A stretch of DNA of 61,350 bases from Candidatus Aegiribacteria sp. Its GTDB lineage: Bacteria > Fermentibacterota > Fermentibacteria > Fermentibacterales > JCC-6. Shown one piece after another: positions 8,870 to 17,981 of the stretch. A model generated the notes under the pieces. The model saw only the letters and a list, made by a program, of their open reading frames with translations, was not told the DNA's origin and made no database searches. Each line of letters opens with the position of its first letter. Positions within the stretch are counted from its first letter, which is position 1. Location: the NCBI GenBank assembly GCA_030620995.1, contig JAUXIK010000010.1:1-61350 (forward strand), in the 5' to 3' direction. The translations under genes were made by a program, and so were the position numbers.

Positions 8870-9814
8870 ATGAATGAGAAAACATTGAGACTGCTGGTAC
8901 TTGAAGACAACAGAGACGACGCCGAGATGGCTATTAAGCAGCTTGAACGGGAAGGGTTTGAAATTGAACACAGCATTGTGGATAAGGAGAACTCATTCAG
9001 AGAGGCTCTCGACACTGACCCCGATCTTATCCTTGCCGATTACAGCCTGCCCGGTTTCAACTGTGTTGATGCTCTACTTATACAACAGAAAGTCTCACCT
9101 GATATACCATTGATACTCCTTTCAGGTACCATAGGTGAGGAAAAAGCGGCCGACTGCATAAAACTCGGCGCAGTCGACTATGTTCTGAAAGACAATCTCG
9201 TCAGGCTTGGCCCCGCCGTACAAAGGGCGCTGGATGAAGCTGAATTACGCAGGGAAAGAATGAATACCGAGAGGAAGCTGAGGGAAAGCGAGGCTCAGAA
9301 ACAGGCTCTTCTCGACGGTTCCCCCGATATGATAATCCTGCTGGATACAGAACTGAAAGTAGTCTGGGCCAACAGAACTGCTCTGAACATGAATCCTGAT
9401 TCGGTCGGCCAGTTCTGCTACAGGGCATTCCCCGGGTTTGAAGAGCCCTGCAAGGACTGTCCTATTGAAAAATCCATAAAAACTGGAAAGAACGAAATTG
9501 GTGTAATGTGCATACCGGCTATTGAAGGAATAAAGGGTAAAAGCTACTGGGAAGACATCGGGGTTCCGGTGAAGAATGGGAACGGAAATGTTATCGAGGT
9601 CATCAAGATAGCCAGGAACATCACGGACCGCGTGAAAAGGGAAAAAGAACTCAAGAGAAAGAACGAGGAACTCGAGAGATTCAATTCACTCGCGGTCGGC
9701 AGAGAAGTGAAAATGGTGGAGTTGAAGCGGGAGATAAATTCTCTGCTTGAGGAACTTGGCAGAGAACACAGGTTCAGTCTGCCGGAAGGATCTGAAACAG
9801 AGGTTTCGCGGTGA
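8870..9814 (+). CDS. Response regulator with a PAS domain and coiled coil
   Basis: The 314-residue protein begins with a receiver domain (VLEDNRDDAE, Asp57 in LADYSLPGFN, LLSGTIGEEKA, DYVLKDN), then a PAS domain from about residue 145 (LLDGSPDMIILLDTELK) with extra cysteines in GFEEPCKDCPIEKS, and ends in a charged coiled coil. There is no kinase or DNA-binding output. Such receiver-PAS proteins usually relay signals between kinases. Its stop overlaps the GTG start of the next kinase, so the two products are made in similar amounts. Confidence 0.88.
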   Translation: MNEKTLRLLVLEDNRDDAEMAIKQLEREGFEIEHSIVDKENSFREALDTDPDLILADYSLPGFNCVDALLIQQKVSPDIPLILLSGTIGEEKAADCIKLGAVDYVLKDNLVRLGPAVQRALDEAELRRERMNTERKLRESEAQKQALLDGSPDMIILLDTELKVVWANRTALNMNPDSVGQFCYRAFPGFEEPCKDCPIEKSIKTGKNEIGVMCIPAIEGIKGKSYWEDIGVPVKNGNGNVIEVIKIARNITDRVKREKELKRKNEELERFNSLAVGREVKMVELKREINSLLEELGREHRFSLPEGSETEVSR

Positions 9815-12603
9815 GAATACGTTCAAAGGTTCTCCTTGCAGCATTCTTGATGATAATGGCTACGGGACTGTCTGTTATTCTTGTAGTGAGAAGCATCTCG
9901 AAGGGTATTCTGGAAGAACAGATGATCAGCCATCTCGCCTCTATCGCGGAGATCAGAGCGCGATACGTCAATTCGATTCTGAACGAGTATAAAGAGATAG
10001 CTTTGCTCACATCAACAGGAAATGTATTCATCGATCTTGTTTCAGAAACAGAAGACACTGAAGAAGCAATTGAAGCCTTGAACAGAAGAATAAGTTCCAT
10101 GCTTTCTTCTTACGGTGCGATATCCCGGTTCAGAGTACTTGACAGGAACGGCACAGTGATAGCTTCGTCTCACCCGGACATTGGAGATGATCTCAGTACG
10201 GATTCATTATTTCTGAATATTACCGATGGAGGCGTCTATTCAGGTGAATTGCACTATTCGCTGTTCACGGGCAATCCGGTACTCAGTATTTCAGCTCCGA
10301 TTTATAAGTCAGGTGAATTCCGCGGAGCGGTTGTGGTCAATTTTGATGCCGACTGGGAATTGTTCTCTTCAGTAATGGACAGGACCGGGCTGGGAGAAAC
10401 AGGAGAGGTTTACGTTATTGACAGAAACGGTCTTATGCTTACCCCTTCAATATATATAGAAGACGCTGTTCTGCATGTAAATGTCGACCTGGAGACAGCG
10501 GGGGGAATCGCGGAAACCTTTGAGTTCGGAAGCGATGAACATGAACCTGTAGCTGTTTCCACCAGGAATTATATGGGGAAGGATGTTATCAGCATTCATT
10601 CATATATTCCTGATATTAACTGCATCCTTATTGCTGAAATCAGCGTTGACGAAGCCTTTGCCCCGGTTGAAAAGCTGACGCGAAGTATGCTCATGGTTAT
10701 AACCAGCGTACTTGCTCTGGGTTTGGTACTTTCAATAGTTGTCTCGTCCAATCTCGCAAAACCTGTCGAAAAACTGAAAAACGGTGTGGAAGAGATAATG
10801 AAAGGAAATCTCGAATACCAGATAAAAACAGGAGCAAAGGACGAAACGGGAGAACTCTCCAGAGCATTCGGTGATATGACCTCGAAGCTCAGGAAATCAA
10901 GAAACAGCCTTAAAGAATATACCGCTGATCTGGAAAGAACCATATCGGATAGAACAGCTGAACTGAGAAAGCGGTACGAGAGAAGTGAACTGCAGAGAAT
11001 TGCGACACTCAACATACTGCAGGATCTCGACGAATCCAGCGGTAAACTGAAAGACGAAATCAGTGAGAGGAAGCGAACGGAGAAGGCGCTTGAGGCGGAA
11101 AAGGAAAGACTTGCTGTAACACTGAGGTCTATAGGCGATGCTGTCATTGCGACTGATACTACCGGTAAAATAATTATGATTAACAGGGTTGCCGAAGAGC
11201 TGACAGGATGGTTGCAGAATGAAGCTGCGGGAAAGATACTGGCTGATGTTCTCCGTATCATTGATGAAAATACAAGAGAATCCTGCCGCGATCCTGTTGA
11301 TGAGGTGCTGGAATCAATGGACGTCATCAGTTACTCCAATCATACGATTCTTGTGGATAAAAGTGAATCGGAAAAACCGATCGCTTACAGTTGCGCTCCT
11401 ATTAAGGACAGAGAAAGTAAACTGGTTGGAGCTGTTGTTGTTTTCCGCGATGTCACAGAGCATCTCAAGACAGAGGAAGAGCTGAGGAAGACTGCCCGGC
11501 TCGAATCGATTGGAATTCTGGCGGGCGGTCTGGCACATGACTTCAACAACATGCTTTCAGCGATACTCGGGAACATCTCTCTCGCGAAGATGTCACTTGA
11601 ACCCGAAGACAGCGTGTACAAAACACTGACAAAATCGGAGAACGCGTCCATGCGGGCCAGAGATCTGACTCAGCAGCTTCTTACGTTCTCAAAGGGCGGC
11701 GCGCCTGTAAGAGAAACAACATCCATCGCGGACCTGATAAGTGAAACGGCGGATTTCGCGCTTGGAGGATCGAAATCACGGGGAGAGATCTCCATTCCCG
11801 AAAACCTCCGGGTTGTGGATATTGATAGAGGACAGATCAGCGAAGTACTCAGCAATCTGATCATCAACGCGGACCAGGCTATGCCGGAAGGCGGTGTGAT
11901 CAGAATCACAGCGGAAAATGCTGTAATCAATATGGATGAGATTCCTTCATTACCGGAAGGGAGTTATATAGTTGTAACGATTTCGGATCAGGGTATCGGA
12001 ATTCCCGCAAAACAGCTGGAGAAGATCTTCGATCCATACTTCACAACCAAGCAGAAGGGAAGCGGTCTTGGACTTTCCATTGCTTACTCCATTCTCAGAA
12101 AACATGACGGGTTCATTACCGTTGACTCTGAGATCGGGGTTGGAACCGAATTCCACCTGTACCTTCCTGCTTCAGACGGAGATGTATCTGCCGGAACGGA
12201 ACTCGAACAGGAAGCAATTTCCGGTGAAGGAAAAATTCTTGTCATGGATGACGATAAAATGGTGTGTGACGTTGCAGGAGGGATACTCCGGCATCTGGGC
12301 TATAAGGTTGATTTCGCGGAGAACGGCGAAGAGGCTCTGAATAAATACAGAAAAGCTATGGAGATCGGAAAACCGTTTGATGTTGTTATCATGGATCTGA
12401 CAATACCTGGAGGCATGGGAGGAAGAAGCGCGATAGCCCTGCTTCTGGAAATGGATCCCGGAGCAAAAGCGATTGTATCAAGCGGCTATTCAGAAGATCC
12501 GGTAATGGGTAACTATGAGAAATTCGGATTCTATGGGTGCATCAAAAAACCCTATCGCGTTGCTGAACTGGGAAGAATACTATTAGAAGTCATAAAAAAG
12601 TGA
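9811..12603 (+). CDS. Hybrid histidine kinase: Cache, HAMP, PAS, kinase, receiver
   Basis: The 930-residue protein has a first membrane helix (residues 4-25), a large extracytoplasmic Cache-type sensor to about residue 285, a second helix, and a HAMP domain (NLAKPVEKLKNGVEEIMKG). A coiled coil and a PAS domain (TLRSIGDAVIATDTTGK) follow, then HisKA with GLAHDFNN, a GHKL ATPase (NLIINADQAMPEGG, DQGIGIP, GSGLGLSIAYS) and a C-terminal receiver with phospho-Asp in VIMDLTIPGG. It probably senses a small extracellular ligand and phosphorylates its own receiver. GTG at 9811 overlaps the previous TGA. No transcription-factor partner is encoded nearby. Confidence 0.9.
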   Translation: MRIRSKVLLAAFLMIMATGLSVILVVRSISKGILEEQMISHLASIAEIRARYVNSILNEYKEIALLTSTGNVFIDLVSETEDTEEAIEALNRRISSMLSSYGAISRFRVLDRNGTVIASSHPDIGDDLSTDSLFLNITDGGVYSGELHYSLFTGNPVLSISAPIYKSGEFRGAVVVNFDADWELFSSVMDRTGLGETGEVYVIDRNGLMLTPSIYIEDAVLHVNVDLETAGGIAETFEFGSDEHEPVAVSTRNYMGKDVISIHSYIPDINCILIAEISVDEAFAPVEKLTRSMLMVITSVLALGLVLSIVVSSNLAKPVEKLKNGVEEIMKGNLEYQIKTGAKDETGELSRAFGDMTSKLRKSRNSLKEYTADLERTISDRTAELRKRYERSELQRIATLNILQDLDESSGKLKDEISERKRTEKALEAEKERLAVTLRSIGDAVIATDTTGKIIMINRVAEELTGWLQNEAAGKILADVLRIIDENTRESCRDPVDEVLESMDVISYSNHTILVDKSESEKPIAYSCAPIKDRESKLVGAVVVFRDVTEHLKTEEELRKTARLESIGILAGGLAHDFNNMLSAILGNISLAKMSLEPEDSVYKTLTKSENASMRARDLTQQLLTFSKGGAPVRETTSIADLISETADFALGGSKSRGEISIPENLRVVDIDRGQISEVLSNLIINADQAMPEGGVIRITAENAVINMDEIPSLPEGSYIVVTISDQGIGIPAKQLEKIFDPYFTTKQKGSGLGLSIAYSILRKHDGFITVDSEIGVGTEFHLYLPASDGDVSAGTELEQEAISGEGKILVMDDDKMVCDVAGGILRHLGYKVDFAENGEEALNKYRKAMEIGKPFDVVIMDLTIPGGMGGRSAIALLLEMDPGAKAIVSSGYSEDPVMGNYEKFGFYGCIKKPYRVAELGRILLEVIKK

Positions 12604-12722
12604 TAACAGATAATAAGGATACAGCTCCTGTTTCTGCACAATAACGAATCACTTACATATGCGTATTATTCTACGGAATAGTATATTCAACATAATAAAT
12701 ATACTGATTCAGCTTTCATGAT

Positions 12723-12750
12723 TTGGACATCGACAATTTGCGGCTATATT
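12723..12750 (+). promoter_or_regulatory. Candidate sigma-70 promoter for the partner-switching operon
   Basis: TTGGAC (12723-12728) and TATATT (12745-12750) are 16 nt apart in the 204-base gap after the hybrid kinase gene. Transcription would start about 50 nt before the TTG start of the STAS gene. The rest of the gap is AT-rich with no further structure I can support. Confidence 0.4.
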
Positions 12751-12807
12751 CAGGAGAAGAAAGTTGAAAGTGTTCTTAACCGGGAAATGATTCAAAGGAG
12801 GTCTGAG

Positions 12808-13149
12808 TTGAAGATCAAGGAAGAGATGAAGGGTGATGTGCTTGTTGTTTCTCTTTCCGGCAAAGTAATAGGCGGTCCTGAACTTATGGACGTGAAAACA
12901 GTATTTCAGAATGCTGTTAATCAGAACATTTTAAAAGTGTTGCTTGACCTTGGAAAAGTCACCTGGATGGACAGTTCAGGACTTGGAGTGATTGTCTCCG
13001 GCCATACAACTCTCTCCAGAGCAGATGGATCTCTCAGGATACTCAATGCCACCAGGAAAATTCATGAACTGTTTATCATTACGAAATTGATCACTATCTT
13101 CGAGACTTATAATGATATGCAGGAAGCGCTGAACAGCTTCGGAGAATAG
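12808..13149 (+). CDS. STAS-domain anti-sigma factor antagonist
   Basis: The 113-residue protein is a single STAS domain of the SpoIIAA/RsbV type, with the phosphorylation motif TWMDSSGLGV (Ser57 the likely site) and a typical start (MKGDVLVVSLSGKVIGG). In partner switching the unphosphorylated form binds an RsbW-like kinase and is rephosphorylated by it, while a PP2C phosphatase removes the phosphate. I choose TTG at 12808 because AAAGGAGG sits just before it and the domain begins at once; upstream in-frame starts add 30 unconserved residues. The kinase and phosphatase genes follow directly. Confidence 0.92.
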   Translation: MKIKEEMKGDVLVVSLSGKVIGGPELMDVKTVFQNAVNQNILKVLLDLGKVTWMDSSGLGVIVSGHTTLSRADGSLRILNATRKIHELFIITKLITIFETYNDMQEALNSFGE

Positions 13150-13151
13150 TT

Positions 13152-13565
13152 GTGCGAACAATAGAGATTCGGCTGCCAAGCGAATTATCCGTTCTGGAAC
13201 CTCTTCAGCTTTTTGTCGAGAGTATCGGGAAATATGTCGGGGTAGAGGAAGATGAACTATCCTCCCTGTCAGTTGCGGTTATCGAACTTGTTAAAAACGG
13301 AATGGAGCACGGGAACGGTAATGATCCTGAGAAAATTGTCACAATCAGCATTGATACTTTCCAGAGCAGAATTCGTTTCTTTATTGATGATGAGGGTATC
13401 TGGGAACCCGACATGGCTCCAGGATTTGATCCGGGAGAAGGAGAAGAGCTTCTTTCCTGCAGAGGACGCGGAGTCCTGATTGCAAGAAATCTGGCAAAAT
13501 GGGTGGAATTAGGCCTTACGCCCGAGGGAAAAACAAGGGTTACTCTTATCTGGCCTCTGACCTGA
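13152..13565 (+). CDS. RsbW-like anti-sigma/serine kinase (GHKL ATPase)
   Basis: The 137-residue product is a stand-alone GHKL ATPase domain. The N box is AVIELVKNGMEHGNG, followed by FFIDDEGIWEPD and a glycine-rich GRGVLIARNLAKWVE. This is the RsbW/SpoIIAB layout: such proteins phosphorylate a STAS partner and hold a sigma factor or other target. The GTG start is two bases after the STAS stop. No sigma factor gene is next to it, so its target could be one of the two sigma factors elsewhere in the window or a non-sigma partner. Confidence 0.88.
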   Translation: MRTIEIRLPSELSVLEPLQLFVESIGKYVGVEEDELSSLSVAVIELVKNGMEHGNGNDPEKIVTISIDTFQSRIRFFIDDEGIWEPDMAPGFDPGEGEELLSCRGRGVLIARNLAKWVELGLTPEGKTRVTLIWPLT

Positions 13566-13581
13566 AAGCAGCTCGGATTCG

Positions 13582-16500
13582 GTGAACAGTTTTAAACTTG
13601 CAGCAGTATTCGAGAAAAGGGGATTTCCCGGAGGGATTCAGGACCTTCTCAGAAGAGATGCAGAGCTGCTGATTCCACCAAGATGGGCTGACAATACTGT
13701 ACTTGTCGATCCTGATGTTCTGCTTCCCGATGCACTGCTTCTGATAATTGATGGTCCTCTTTCTGCTCAAATGAGGAACACTTACTTTAACTGCTACAGA
13801 CGCGGGATTCCGATAGCAGGCATATGTCACCTGACTGAACCTGAAGATGATCCTGTAGTACTCAAGCTTTCCGATCAGAACCTCTGCTGGTCGTTTTCCT
13901 CGGCCAGCTTCGGAAGGAAACTCCTTCGAAATCAGGTTCAGGATTGGCTTCGTGGATTGAATCGAGAGTCTTTTCCCTTTCCTGAAGGCAGGGAATTGAT
14001 TCAATCGTACGGAGATATCGATGTTTCACCTGTTGATCAGGATTCATATGAGAATGCGCGGGAAGTCTTCGCAAAACGTGGTTTTGTATGTCTGAGCGGT
14101 TCTCTGGGGGCAGGGAAAACCACTATTGCCCGCAGACTTCTGATTGAAGCTGCTCAGGAGGGTTTGAATCCTGTTGAGTTCATAACTCGCGACCTTTACT
14201 TCGCAGAGGTAGTGCAGCTTCTTACCGGGCCTGAGGACTGTGCCGTATTTCTGGATATTGATACACTTAGAAGAATCGTGGACGTCTATCCGCTTCGTCT
14301 ATGGTCAATGGTTCTCTCACTGATGATCAGAGCGACCGAAACAAGACACAGGCTGATTCTTGCGACATCTTCACCGGAAATAGCCGTGGTTTTTGATACC
14401 TATCACGATGCGCACATCAAACTTCCCGAACCTTCAACAAGCAGAAAATGGCGATTGAAGCAGGGTCAGGATGCTCTCAAGTGGTTCCGATCTCAGGATT
14501 CTCTGAAGAAAGCCGAACTTCTCCTGCTTGCAGCTTTCGACCCGGTCGTTCCAGAGGCGGTTTTCAAGCGAACACTGTTCAAGTTCCTGGATCGGCTGAT
14601 TGTGCAGGAAGAAAAGAGATTTCCATCCACGGAAGAGCTTGAATCACTTTACAGCAGTTCTCTTGCAGCTCAGGGCATAGCACCTTTCCGAAGGATTTCG
14701 GGAAGTGGTGAAGCCTATATAGCGGTCAGCGATACTATGAAAATGTGGGCAATCGATGAAGGAATCCGTGAGCTTCTGAAGGAAGATGCTCCTATCATCC
14801 GGGCGTTTGCGGATACTCTGATTGGAAGCTCTGAATCCAGCGTAAGGCGGGCAGGATATTTCCTGGCCGGATTTTACAGCAGTCTGTCTGACGAAGTGAG
14901 GGCTAAACTTCTTCTGCACATTGTTGCTGAAGAGTCCGGGACTGTTCTCATCGATGTTCTCAATATACTGCTGAGTTCTATGAAGAGTGCTGATGAATCG
15001 ATTATCAGCATGTACAGGATAATGATGGAAAAGGGAAGCTCCGAAGTCAGGGGATCAGTTGCTGGAACGCTCTGCAGGCCATGGGTAATGGAATCAGATG
15101 AGACAGCGGATCTGGTTAATGCAGCGACAGGAGACCCCGATTCGGCGGTCAGAGGACAGTTCCTTCAGGGCCTGACATTCTGGGGAATCTCTGAACGGGG
15201 CTCCAGAATATACAATAAACTTCTTGAGGACGGTTCAAGGGAAGTTCGGCGGAGTGTGCTTTTTTATGTAGGCAGCAAATTTCCTGATCTCTCCAGCAGA
15301 GAATATGAACTGCTTAATGATATCCTTGAAAGTGGCGATTCCGGATTACTGCCTCCTCTGATCACAGGGTTGCTTGACAGAGAACTTGAAGAGTTCAACC
15401 AGGAATTCAGTGATCTCCTGTGGGTTTTGATGGACAGGCTTCCCGATGGCGGCAGGGGAAAACTTGCCTGGAGAATCGGAGCGAGGTTGAGGTATTTCAG
15501 CAGAGAAGTAAGGAAAACCCTTCTATCCGACCTTTCCGAAGAAGATATTCTTCCTGTAACACGCTGCATGCTGATGAATTATTCCTCACTTGATGAGGAT
15601 GAAAGGAAAAACCTCTGGGATATAATTCACGAACGCATAAGCGACAGCAGGGCATTTGCGTATATGGTTCTTCGATATTACAGCATTATGGGTGAAACAG
15701 ACAGAAACAACATAATCAAGACTGTACTTATGTCAGAACGCTATGACGGAAGGGAAGCACTGAGCCAGCTGATATGCAGAGGACGAACCGATCTGACAGA
15801 GGCTTCCATTGCTTTGATTGAAGAGATTCTTACCGATGGTGAATTTGAGAAACGGGCGTTGCTTCCATTTTTTGTGTTATGGAATGGCAATGATCTGGGT
15901 GAAATTCAGGAAGAATTCATTTCAGTATTTTTAACTGATAAATCTCCTCTTGTGCGTAAGTCTCTGGTCAGGGCAGTACGCCGTCTCGGAGAACGTACTG
16001 AGATATCATTAAGGATTCTTGTTCAGCTTTCGACTGATGATAAAAGAGCTGTCCGGGTAGCAGCCGGAGCAGCATTGGGAGAATTTGAGAGCGATGACAC
16101 TGATAATCTCAGCAGTGTCCTGATCACCCTTCTTGATGATGAAGATCCATTTGTCAGGTTGAGTACGCTTTCCGGTCTCCTGCAGAATGTTCTTCTTTCA
16201 GCTGAAAAATTGCTGCCAGTTGTATTTGTTGCTCTTGATGATCCCGCTTCGGAAGTGAGGCTGGAAGCAATTCAAGGTCTAAGAAGATATCCGGCAATGA
16301 GTTCAAAGGGAGATGTTCCCGGGAAATTGGCAGAAAGGCTTGTTGACTCTGACAGAAACGTCCGTATGGAGGTAATAAAGTTTGTCACTGAAACTCCTGA
16401 ACTTCTTGCTTCAAAAGAAGTCAGAAAAAGAATGCCTGATATTCTGCTGGACAGATTATCCGCCGGTCATGCGATAGCAGAAGAACTGAGCATGGCCAGA

Positions 16501-17196
16501 AAAATCCAGCTTGATCTGCTGCCGGACAAACCACCAAGTCCTGAAAGATACGATATCGAGAGTTTTTACAGACCCGCGAGAGAGGTTGGCGGAGATTACT
16601 TTGATTTCTTTCAGCTTCCGGGCCGCAACCTCGGGATAGCCATTGCTGATGTTGCGGGGAAGGGGATTCCAGCTGCGCTGACCATGGCAGGTCTGAAAGG
16701 CAATCTTGAAGCCAATGTTCAGAACATCTATTCAATAAGTGAAATTATGAAGAAGGTAAACGAATCTTCCGTTCTTGGTGAGGGTGATCTGATTATGACA
16801 GGCCTTTTCTACAGTGTACTTGATCTTGATTCAGGCAAGCTCACCTATGTGAATGCCGGACATAATCCACCTCTTCTTGTCAGGAGGGAGGGAAGTTCAA
16901 CCTGGCTTGACAAAGGAGGACTCATACTCGGATTTTCTGACAAGGCAGAATATGAGCATGGAACCGATGAACTTGAACCTGGAGATGTTCTTGTTCTTTA
17001 TACTGATGGAATCACAGAAGCTATGGATAAATTCAATACTGAATTAGGTGCCGAAAGACTGAAAAATGTAGTACTGGAGAACAGAGATCTTTCAGCTCAG
17101 CAGATTGCGGGAGGAATTCTTGAAGCCGTGAATTCCCATTCGGAGGGAATGCCGCAGGGAGATGACCAAACTCTTGTAGTTGTAAAACACAGGTAA
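13582..17196 (+). CDS. STAND-like NTPase, HEAT-like repeat and SpoIIE-type phosphatase fusion
   Basis: The 1204-residue protein has four parts. Residues 1-150 are an unassigned alpha/beta domain containing ALLLIIDGPLSAQMR, faintly like a TIR or nucleoside-transferase fold. Residues 155-400 are a P-loop NTPase with Walker A GSLGAGKTT (about 173-181) and Walker B AVFLDIDT (about 221-228), resembling novel STAND NTPases. About 400-950 are helical HEAT-like repeats (recurring runs such as SEVRGSVAG, SAVRGQFLQG and PLVRKSLVRAVRRLG). Residues 965-1204 are a PP2C phosphatase of the SpoIIE/RsbU type (REVGGDYFDFF, IADVAGKGIPAAL, LYTDGITEAMD). It should dephosphorylate the STAS protein encoded two genes upstream. 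The NTPase and repeats presumably sense a signal and gate the phosphatase. GTG start. Confidence 0.85.
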   Translation: MNSFKLAAVFEKRGFPGGIQDLLRRDAELLIPPRWADNTVLVDPDVLLPDALLLIIDGPLSAQMRNTYFNCYRRGIPIAGICHLTEPEDDPVVLKLSDQNLCWSFSSASFGRKLLRNQVQDWLRGLNRESFPFPEGRELIQSYGDIDVSPVDQDSYENAREVFAKRGFVCLSGSLGAGKTTIARRLLIEAAQEGLNPVEFITRDLYFAEVVQLLTGPEDCAVFLDIDTLRRIVDVYPLRLWSMVLSLMIRATETRHRLILATSSPEIAVVFDTYHDAHIKLPEPSTSRKWRLKQGQDALKWFRSQDSLKKAELLLLAAFDPVVPEAVFKRTLFKFLDRLIVQEEKRFPSTEELESLYSSSLAAQGIAPFRRISGSGEAYIAVSDTMKMWAIDEGIRELLKEDAPIIRAFADTLIGSSESSVRRAGYFLAGFYSSLSDEVRAKLLLHIVAEESGTVLIDVLNILLSSMKSADESIISMYRIMMEKGSSEVRGSVAGTLCRPWVMESDETADLVNAATGDPDSAVRGQFLQGLTFWGISERGSRIYNKLLEDGSREVRRSVLFYVGSKFPDLSSREYELLNDILESGDSGLLPPLITGLLDRELEEFNQEFSDLLWVLMDRLPDGGRGKLAWRIGARLRYFSREVRKTLLSDLSEEDILPVTRCMLMNYSSLDEDERKNLWDIIHERISDSRAFAYMVLRYYSIMGETDRNNIIKTVLMSERYDGREALSQLICRGRTDLTEASIALIEEILTDGEFEKRALLPFFVLWNGNDLGEIQEEFISVFLTDKSPLVRKSLVRAVRRLGERTEISLRILVQLSTDDKRAVRVAAGAALGEFESDDTDNLSSVLITLLDDEDPFVRLSTLSGLLQNVLLSAEKLLPVVFVALDDPASEVRLEAIQGLRRYPAMSSKGDVPGKLAERLVDSDRNVRMEVIKFVTETPELLASKEVRKRMPDILLDRLSAGHAIAEELSMARKIQLDLLPDKPPSPERYDIESFYRPAREVGGDYFDFFQLPGRNLGIAIADVAGKGIPAALTMAGLKGNLEANVQNIYSISEIMKKVNESSVLGEGDLIMTGLFYSVLDLDSGKLTYVNAGHNPPLLVRREGSSTWLDKGGLILGFSDKAEYEHGTDELEPGDVLVLYTDGITEAMDKFNTELGAERLKNVVLENRDLSAQQIAGGILEAVNSHSEGMPQGDDQTLVVVKHR

Positions 17197-17204
17197 TTAT
17201 CAAT

Positions 17205-17981
17205 ATGCAGGCTGGACAAATTTTTCTCCTTACTGATTTTGGAACATCTGATACATACGTTGCTCAGATGAAAGCAGCTGTTCTGTGCAATGCTCCTGTC
17301 GGGACATCCATTGTAGATCTGACACATGATATTAAAGCCGGCTCAGTGAAGGAGGGGGCTTTCCATCTTTATGCATCCCGGCAGGCAATTTCTCCCGGTT
17401 CAGTTGTGGTAGCCGTTGTTGACCCCGGTGTTGGAACGGAACGTCACGGAGTCGTCTGTGAGGTTGATGGGATCTATTACGTTGGACCGGATAATGGTCT
17501 TTTCGGTCTGCTTCGAATTAAGAGGGCATGGAAACTTCATCGACCTCCGGCTGAATCCAGCATAACATTTCACGGCAGAGATCTGTTTGCGCCTGCTGGA
17601 GCAAGGCTGCTTGTAAATCCGGGATGGGTGAACAGCCTGGAAAGTATTGATCCTGGAATACTGGTTTCATCGGAGATCAGACCGCCGGAAGAGAATGAAG
17701 AAGGTTGTCATGCCACTGTCGCTCATATAGATCGATTCGGGAATGTTGTTCTATGGCTGTCTCCCGCAGATGCTGATGGATTCTACCCATCTGAAATCAG
17801 ACTCCCAGCAGGTGGAATTGTACCTGTCACCAGGACAAGAACTTATGGAAACAGGCAGGGATTACTCTTTCTCGCAGGCAGCCAGGGTTGCATGGAACTT
17901 GCTGTCAGCTGCGGGAGAGCATCAGAAATACTCGGAGTTGTTGCCGGAGACAGAATATTACTGAAAAGGAGTGTCCGTTGA
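17205..17981 (+). CDS. SAM hydrolase (SAM hydroxide adenosyltransferase, DUF62)
   Basis: The 258-residue protein matches the family that splits S-adenosylmethionine into adenosine and methionine, related to the fluorinase and chlorinase. Signatures are LLTDFGTSDTYVAQMKA at the N-terminus, IVDLTHDI, VVDPGVGTERHGV and VGPDNGLFG, and a C-terminal domain with HIDRFGNVVLW. The usual hydroxide-activating Asp-Arg-His residues seem present (PGVGTERHG). It lies 8 bases after the phosphatase fusion and overlaps the next start (TTGA), so all are probably on one transcript. Confidence 0.92.
   Translation: MQAGQIFLLTDFGTSDTYVAQMKAAVLCNAPVGTSIVDLTHDIKAGSVKEGAFHLYASRQAISPGSVVVAVVDPGVGTERHGVVCEVDGIYYVGPDNGLFGLLRIKRAWKLHRPPAESSITFHGRDLFAPAGARLLVNPGWVNSLESIDPGILVSSEIRPPEENEEGCHATVAHIDRFGNVVLWLSPADADGFYPSEIRLPAGGIVPVTRTRTYGNRQGLLFLAGSQGCMELAVSCGRASEILGVVAGDRILLKRSVR

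Noticed and set aside
12718..12807. Upstream start for the STAS gene
   Set aside because: The 30 added residues cover the candidate promoter, and AAAGGAGG marks the TTG at 12808.
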